Part shown: positions 9,601 to 12,140 of the stretch, in pieces | Layout of the letters: the number at the start of each line of letters is the position of its first letter | How positions within the stretch are numbered: the first letter of the stretch is position 1 | Assembly (NCBI GenBank): GCA_046081905.1 | Contig: JBJTWS010000012.1 | Span: 1 to 12,140 of the forward strand | Direction of reading: 5' to 3' | Length of the DNA: 12,140 nt | Origin: CBW1002 sp046081905 | GTDB lineage: Bacteria > Cyanobacteriota > Cyanobacteriia > PCC-6307 > Cyanobiaceae | Made by a program: the position numbers and the translations under genes | Notes under the pieces: model-generated | Told to the model about the DNA's origin: nothing | The model's database searches: none | Seen by the model: the letters and a program-made list of their open reading frames with translations, nothing else

Positions 9601-10069
9601 CGTCGAAGGCGTCGGCGATGCTCCGCCCCAGCTGCCAGAGGGGCCGATCGAGCTGCCCGGGGCTGCCGCCCTCCACGCCCGCTGGCGCCTGGCCGCGCTG
9701 CTCCAGCCAGCGCCGCAGGGGCCGGCCCTCGTCGCGCTCGATCAGCGCCGGCAGCTGCTCCAGCACGGGCCACACCAGCTCGCTGGCCCGCCAGGGATCG
9801 GCGCCGCGCCGCTCGAGCGGCACGCCGCGCTCGCCCTCCAGCACGGCGTCCACCAGCTGCCGCAGGAAGGCGCCGGGGAAGGGGAAGCGCAGGTTGGCGC
9901 TGATGCCGCCCAGCCCGATCGCCAGCTGTTCCCCGAGCCAGCGGCTGGTGGGCCACGTGTTCACCACCACCGCCACCGTCTCGAAGGGACCGGGGGGCGA
10001 CACCAGCAGCTGCGCGGCCAGCCACTGGGCCAGCAGCTCGGCCCGGTTGCTGCGGTAGAGGGTCAGCAC
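6686..10069 (-). CDS. recC: RecBCD subunit RecC (exodeoxyribonuclease V gamma chain)
   Basis: The scaffold and Chi-recognising subunit of RecBCD, made of inactivated helicase-like and nuclease-like folds that split the duplex and scan the 3' strand. The protein has 1127 residues (E. coli 1122). Family-typical segments: the N-terminus LTLYRSNRAELL (2-13), ISANLRFPFPGAFL (56-69), LRLFGISSMAPVQVELLQAL (234-253), DILVMTPQVDRFAPLVAAVF (410-429), LPWRLTDRSQQ (439-449), FRWGLDGRS (506-514), HRVIVLLGLDAGQFPRQRE (668-686) and GDPAAADQDRYVLLESLLSA (700-719). No Walker A motif is seen, as expected for RecC. The start is a GTG (10067-10069). It is chosen because the next codons match the conserved N-terminus and because GAGGG lies about 12 nt upstream, next to the stop of the phosphatase gene 13 bp away. 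The stop overlaps the recB ATG (ATGA). Confidence 0.96.
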   Translation of the reverse strand: MLTLYRSNRAELLAQWLAAQLLVSPPGPFETVAVVVNTWPTSRWLGEQLAIGLGGISANLRFPFPGAFLRQLVDAVLEGERGVPLERRGADPWRASELVWPVLEQLPALIERDEGRPLRRWLEQRGQAPAGVEGGSPGQLDRPLWQLGRSIADAFDDYTLYRPALVRRWLAGDPVDGRGQPLPQSQRWQPLLLRQLAERIEALPFGLRVGEAIEQLRRWPLGRPLPGLAEGTVLRLFGISSMAPVQVELLQALSGFLEVEIYLLTPCRDLWQRRCEPAADLTALPPLGEDWLLERPRLEARFGRLGAEFQQLLEGSGDTQLGGSREDDLFLGAATMARQGAGGQPPRQPSLLEQLQQQLVDPAAAEPLQRPAGDGSLEFHACPGRLRQVQIVRDRLLQLMATDPSLAPRDILVMTPQVDRFAPLVAAVFGDSEATGVALPWRLTDRSQQSEAGIAQALLQLLALGGERLTAADLEALLGCGPLLERRGIPAREAGAITERLQEVGFRWGLDGRSRGGNPTHSLEWAIDRLLLGLVLPAEPGLAPAGCAPLPLAGDLEGQIRWLALLRNLQRWLEALARGRTPAAWGTVLRQLLEELFGDGGERAWELPPIQAALSDWLAVASNSEMLLQAPVVGEVLGERLGAESGRFGHRSGALTIGALEPMRAIPHRVIVLLGLDAGQFPRQRERPGFHLMERQRCLGDPAAADQDRYVLLESLLSARQHLLVTWSSREERSGEALTPSTPVRQWLALLEQELGEEEARQLVWEHCANPLERRNFLPEGERPAPCSDRRLLETRRLLEQRNPAPPRPLAIPAATPPERAGGEAPGGESSGEPSESFGELLRWLQRPQECWLESLCLRPREWGRPVESLEALALEELMRARLLKQELEALPAAAPDTPFPCWPERTRGQGVLPAGSAGALEAERLESRWTSLQGCLTALGQPAARPVAAAGLAAELPWRGERLVEVRVGRPRHAERLSLWLQLLLAVAAGERPREAVLVARQEDQFRVLERLRPPGASQAQEHLEALRALRQAHRHTCWPVPPQTGWAYTAAEIKKPGTGPREARKAWEGDRGRQGEREEEVMALCFGRTLGIRPLLEGPLPELALALQGPLLEHWEAVNPGGKAP
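6699..6703 (-). promoter_or_regulatory. Ribosome-binding site of recB inside the end of recC
   Basis: GGAGG on the minus strand, 9 nt before the recB ATG at 6689. This well-spaced Shine-Dalgarno motif selects the start whose protein begins just ahead of the conserved Walker A region, although the same reading frame remains open for thousands of bases upstream. It lies within the recC coding sequence. Confidence 0.65.
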
Positions 10070-10082
10070 GGCGGCAGGGCCC

Positions 10083-10760
10083 TCAGGCGGAGCGCCTCTG
10101 CAGCGGCTGGCTCAGGGCCCAGGCGTCGAGGGGATGGGGCCCGCGGCGCTGGCCGAGGCCCGGCACCGACACACAGGCGCGGGTCTCGGGGCAGTAGGCG
10201 GTGAGTTCGCCGCCGTAGGAGGCGGCCGTGTCAACCATCACGATGTCGTTCAGCCGCCGCAGCTCCGGCCCGGGCGTGTGGCCCACCACCACTTCGCCGA
10301 AGCGGCCGTCGTAGGCCTGCCAGAAGGGCAGGCGGATGTTCAGGTCGGGGGTCCAGTCCACCGGATCGAAGCCCGCGTGGGTGGCCACCCAGCCGTCGCC
10401 TTCGTGCACCAGGGGCAGGCTGGCGAGCCGGTCGCGCCAGAGGCGGCAGGTGTGGTCGCCCAGCTGGCGGTAGGTGTCGCAGCCGGCCAGGCCCCGGGAG
10501 CCGAACCAGTGGCCCCGGTCGAGGCAGTCGAGCAGGTCCTGCTCGTGGTTGCCCCGCAGCCACACCGCCCGGCCGGTGAGCACCAGGCTCCACACCAGGC
10601 CCATGGTGCGCTCGATCTCCGGCCCGCGGTTGATCACATCGCCGCAGAACACGAGTCGGTCCTGGGACGGCAGCAGCCGCAGCAGCCGCTCAAGGGCATC
10701 GGCACAGCCATGAACGTCCCCGATGACCCAGTGGCGGGGGGGGCGTGAGGGGGGCGTCAT
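10083..10760 (-). CDS. PPP-family metallophosphatase (serine/threonine phosphatase or ApaH-like)
   Basis: A 225-residue calcineurin-like phosphoesterase with the PPP-family metal-binding signature. The motifs are GDVHG (14-18), GDVINRG (40-46), GNHE (70-73), THAG (127-130) and GHTP (160-163). Inferred dinuclear metal ligands are D15, H17, D41, N71, H128 and H161. The family consensus GDxVDRG is changed to GDVINRG, with Asn in place of the second Asp. Small bacterial relatives hydrolyse phosphoproteins or diadenosine tetraphosphate; the sequence alone does not decide between them. No signal peptide or membrane segment is seen, so it should be cytosolic. It is the first gene of the minus-strand run and ends 13 bp before recC, so it may share a transcript with the rec genes. 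Nothing in the protein points to a role in recombination. The ATG at 10758-10760 sits six codons before the first conserved strand and has no obvious Shine-Dalgarno motif. Confidence 0.87.
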   Translation of the reverse strand: MTPPSRPPRHWVIGDVHGCADALERLLRLLPSQDRLVFCGDVINRGPEIERTMGLVWSLVLTGRAVWLRGNHEQDLLDCLDRGHWFGSRGLAGCDTYRQLGDHTCRLWRDRLASLPLVHEGDGWVATHAGFDPVDWTPDLNIRLPFWQAYDGRFGEVVVGHTPGPELRRLNDIVMVDTAASYGGELTAYCPETRACVSVPGLGQRRGPHPLDAWALSQPLQRRSA

Positions 10761-10939
10761 CGGTCGGATGCGTTAGTCAAAGTCTTGCCCTTGATCGGTT
10801 CCGTTGTCAGCCAGGGGCACTGGATTTCTTTTCGTTGTTCTGCCGGCGGCTCCGCGGCGGCAGGCGGTGGCGCCCCCTCCGATCCCGCTCCCCCGCAGGC
10901 TGAAATCGCTGATACGGTGCGGCCTGGCGCTGCGGATGG
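10761..10939. promoter_or_regulatory. Divergent intergenic region, probable promoters for both flanking genes
   Basis: This is the only gap between divergent genes in the window, so it should hold the promoter of the phosphatase-rec unit (minus) and that of the small plus-strand gene. Its middle (about 10830-10847) is T-rich compared with the surroundings and is followed by an imperfect GC-rich inverted repeat (10850-10871). On the minus strand, TTTGACTAAC lies about 20 nt before the phosphatase ATG; on the plus strand, CTGATACGGT lies about 20 nt before the other gene. Neither has a well-spaced partner hexamer, so I assign no exact promoter. Confidence 0.45.
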
Positions 10940-11296
10940 ATGAGCGAGGCGGTGGATCCCAGGAGCCTGCCGGTGTCCCGGCGGGTGAGTCTGCTGGTGG
11001 GGGCCCTGAACGGGGCCAAACGTACCAACGAGGCCCTGGCCCGCTGCCGCGACGGCGAGGAGATGCTCGATGTGCTGCTGGATGCCTCCAGCAAGCTGGG
11101 GCTGGGGCTGAGCCGCGAGGACCTGCAGAACACCCCGCCGATCCGCGACTGGATCTGGTGGAAGAACAAGGAGGCCCTGCTCACGATCGGCGACAACCGC
11201 CCCCGCTACCAGCAGGACGGTGGCCAGGGCCGGCCCGGGGCCGAAGGGGATGGATCCGAAGAGGCGCCCCGCAAGCGCTTCCTGGGCCTGTTCTGA
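10940..11296 (+). CDS. Small protein of unknown function
   Basis: A 118-residue protein I cannot assign with confidence. Residues 10-85 look folded and largely helical. They contain RRVSLLVGALNGAKRTNEAL (14-33), an acidic helix around DGEEMLDVLLDAS (38-50), LGLGLSREDL (53-62) and a striking tryptophan-rich stretch PPIRDWIWWKNKEALLTIG (66-84). The tail (92-118) is Gly/Glu-rich, probably disordered, and ends in a basic-hydrophobic RKRFLGLF. The LGLGLSREDL part recalls the Nif11-like fold common in picocyanobacteria, but the resemblance is weak. No signal peptide or clear membrane helix is present. It is the only intact plus-strand gene here and converges on ycf54 with 9 bp between the stops. 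Another ATG 4 nt upstream is in a different frame and opens a Gly/Pro-rich frame without clear features; the frame chosen has gene-like composition. Confidence 0.72.
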   Translation: MSEAVDPRSLPVSRRVSLLVGALNGAKRTNEALARCRDGEEMLDVLLDASSKLGLGLSREDLQNTPPIRDWIWWKNKEALLTIGDNRPRYQQDGGQGRPGAEGDGSEEAPRKRFLGLF

Positions 11297-11316
11297 GCCC
11301 GGCGCTCAGGCCAGGC
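11286..11316. terminator. Candidate bidirectional terminator hairpin at the convergent junction
   Basis: CTGAGC (11293-11298) and GCTCAG (11304-11309) form a 6-bp stem with loop CCGGC. After a two-base internal mismatch it extends through GCCTG (11286-11290) paired with CAGGC (11312-11316). Both stop codons, TGA of the plus-strand gene and TGA of ycf54 read on the other strand, lie inside the inner stem. A symmetric hairpin between convergent genes suits transcription termination in both directions. No T tract follows on either strand, so an intrinsic mechanism is not assured. Confidence 0.45.
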
Positions 11317-11626
11317 TGGCGAGGGCATCGGGGATGGAGGCGCTGGGGGCTTCGAAGCTCCCCTGGGCCACGAACTCGAGCCGCAGCTTCATGAAGGTGA
11401 TGAACTTCTCGTCGGTGGACACCACCGCCGCCGCCGGCCGCGGCACCGCGCCTGCGCTGGCCGCCAGTTCGGGGGCCTCCAGGAAGGCCGGGCGGCGCAC
11501 CAGCCAGAAATCGATCTCCTTGCCCTTTTCGCCGTAGTTGCGCACCCGCTCGCGCAGCACCTCGTCGAGCGGTTCCTCCTCGGTGAGGAAGGCCTCACTG
11601 GCGGCGACGAAGTGGTACGTGCTCAT
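11306..11626 (-). CDS. ycf54: Ycf54 protein, factor for Mg-protoporphyrin IX monomethyl ester cyclase
   Basis: A 106-residue Ycf54 (DUF2488) protein. The family is needed for assembly or activity of the oxidative cyclase (AcsF/CycI) that forms the fifth ring of chlorophyll. Recognisable family segments are TYHFVAASEAFLTEEEPLDE (3-22), EIDFWLVRRPAFLEAPEL (37-54), RPAAAVVSTDEKFITFMKLR (63-82) and LEFVAQGSFE (83-92). Length and motif order are normal for the family. The protein is soluble and is known to act with the cyclase at the membrane. The start codon overlaps the pdxJ stop as ATGA, and no Shine-Dalgarno motif precedes it, so it is probably translated by reinitiation after pdxJ. Its presence is the best evidence that this DNA is cyanobacterial. 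Confidence 0.93.
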   Translation of the reverse strand: MSTYHFVAASEAFLTEEEPLDEVLRERVRNYGEKGKEIDFWLVRRPAFLEAPELAASAGAVPRPAAAVVSTDEKFITFMKLRLEFVAQGSFEAPSASIPDALASLA

Positions 11627-12140
11627 GGGGTGGGGCTGCCGAACGGAGGATCCAGCCGCGGATTCTGAATCAGCGCCTTCATCTGCCGAACCGCCGTCTC
11701 CAGCCCCACCGCCACGGCCCGGGCCACGATCGTGTGGCCGATGTTGAGCTCCTCCATCCCCTCGATCGCCGCCACCGGCTCCACGTTGCGGTAGGTGAGC
11801 CCATGGCCGGCGTTGACCCGCAGCCCCAGCTGCCGTGCCAGGGCGGTGGCCTCGATCAGCCGGGCCAGCTCGGCCGGCTGCTGCGCGAAGGCGGCCTCGG
11901 CATAGGTGCCGGTGTGCAGTTCCACCCAGTGCGCCCCGGTGGCGGCACAGGCCTGCAGCTGCTCCGGCTGCGGATCCACGAACAGGCTCACGCCGATGCC
12001 GGCGTTCTGCAGCTGGCCCACCAGGCGGCGCAGGGGCTCCTGCTGGCCGGCCACATCCAGCCCGCCTTCGGTGGTCACCTCCTGCCGCCGCTCCGGCACC
12101 AGGGTCACCATGTCCGGGCGGATCCGCAGGGCGATCGCCT
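11623..12140 (-). CDS. pdxJ: Pyridoxine 5'-phosphate synthase PdxJ, 5' end outside the window
   Basis: Condenses 1-deoxy-D-xylulose 5-phosphate with 3-amino-2-oxopropyl phosphate to give pyridoxine 5'-phosphate, the last ring-forming step of the DXP-dependent vitamin B6 pathway. About 172 C-terminal residues are visible, roughly two thirds of a usual 240-residue PdxJ. Family motifs: IRPDMVTLVPERRQEVTTEG (starting about 7 residues in from the edge), GLDVAGQ, the phosphate/substrate-binding RVNAGHGLTYRNV and the C-terminal EELNIGHTIVARAVAVGLE. The methionine in PDMVTLVPE is internal, because homology continues upstream to the window edge (reading AIALRIRPDM). The final residues PRLDPPFGSPTP form a short Pro-rich tail beyond the barrel. 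The stop overlaps the ycf54 start, so the two genes are probably co-expressed. Confidence 0.94.
   Translation of the reverse strand, partial: AIALRIRPDMVTLVPERRQEVTTEGGLDVAGQQEPLRRLVGQLQNAGIGVSLFVDPQPEQLQACAATGAHWVELHTGTYAEAAFAQQPAELARLIEATALARQLGLRVNAGHGLTYRNVEPVAAIEGMEELNIGHTIVARAVAVGLETAVRQMKALIQNPRLDPPFGSPTP

Noticed and set aside
2937..10025. Single minus-strand frame of 2362 codons suggesting a giant fusion protein that includes RecB.
   Set aside because: Only the part from 6689 onward matches RecB. The upstream part is the wrong frame of recC, and a good ribosome-binding site precedes the ATG at 6689.
6722..10204. A 1160-codon open frame on the plus strand antisense to recC, and other long plus-strand frames opposite recB and recD.
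   Set aside because: In DNA this GC-rich stop codons are scarce, and frames opposite real genes stay open by codon bias. Their products are rich in Gln, Arg, Pro, Ala and Gly without any recognisable motif, while the minus-strand frames carry full RecBCD motifs.
871..10795. The direct repeat GCCCTTGAT at 871-879 and 10787-10795, flanking the phosphatase-rec-cupin run.
   Set aside because: It is only 9 bp, one copy is part of a hairpin arm, and there is no integrase, transposase or target-site pattern. Chance similarity is the simpler reading.
10850..10871. GC-rich inverted repeat in the divergent intergenic region, considered as a terminator.
   Set aside because: The stem has mismatches, no T tract follows on either strand, and a terminator between divergent genes would make little sense.
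39..12138. HIP1 palindromes (GCGATCGC) at 39-46 and 12131-12138.
   Set aside because: Two copies in 12 kb of this composition are not a clear excess, unlike HIP1-rich cyanobacteria. They carry no local meaning beyond weakly supporting a picocyanobacterial origin.

Overview
The window is very GC-rich (about 70% by eye) and densely coded, and it reads as a picocyanobacterial chromosome of the Synechococcus/Cyanobium type. The lineage call rests on a clear Ycf54 protein, a chlorophyll-biosynthesis factor confined to oxygenic phototrophs, together with the high GC and the near absence of HIP1 palindromes (two GCGATCGC copies). It is an inference; no rRNA or other marker gene is present.

Left part (1-908): the 5' portion of a DEAD-box RNA helicase gene on the minus strand. 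A one-base loss at about 67-68 separates the Walker A half from the DEAD half. Upstream lie an untranslated stretch of about 250 bp and a pair of competing hairpins at the end of the neighbouring gene.

Centre (899-10760, all minus strand): in order of transcription, a PPP-type metallophosphatase, recC, recB, recD and a small cupin protein related to mannose-6-phosphate isomerase. The three rec genes encode a complete, apparently intact RecBCD helicase-nuclease, with helicase motifs in RecB and RecD, nuclease residues in RecB, and the Chi-scanning subunit RecC. The recC-recB, recB-recD and recD-cupin junctions are all 4-bp ATGA overlaps, so the last four genes look like one translationally coupled transcription unit. 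The order recC-recB-recD matches Escherichia coli without ptrA.

Right part (10761-12140): a divergent intergenic region of 179 bp, then a small plus-strand gene of unknown function. It converges on a minus-strand pair, pdxJ (vitamin B6 synthesis, 5' end outside the window) and ycf54 (Mg-protoporphyrin ester cyclase factor), also joined by an ATGA overlap. A hairpin containing both stop codons sits at the convergent junction.

I found no mobile element, CRISPR array, tRNA or rRNA. The genes are recognisable families; the points most worth checking are the helicase frameshift, the coupling of a cupin protein to RecBCD, the Chi-like octamers and the 3'-end hairpins. I do not see an undescribed system here.
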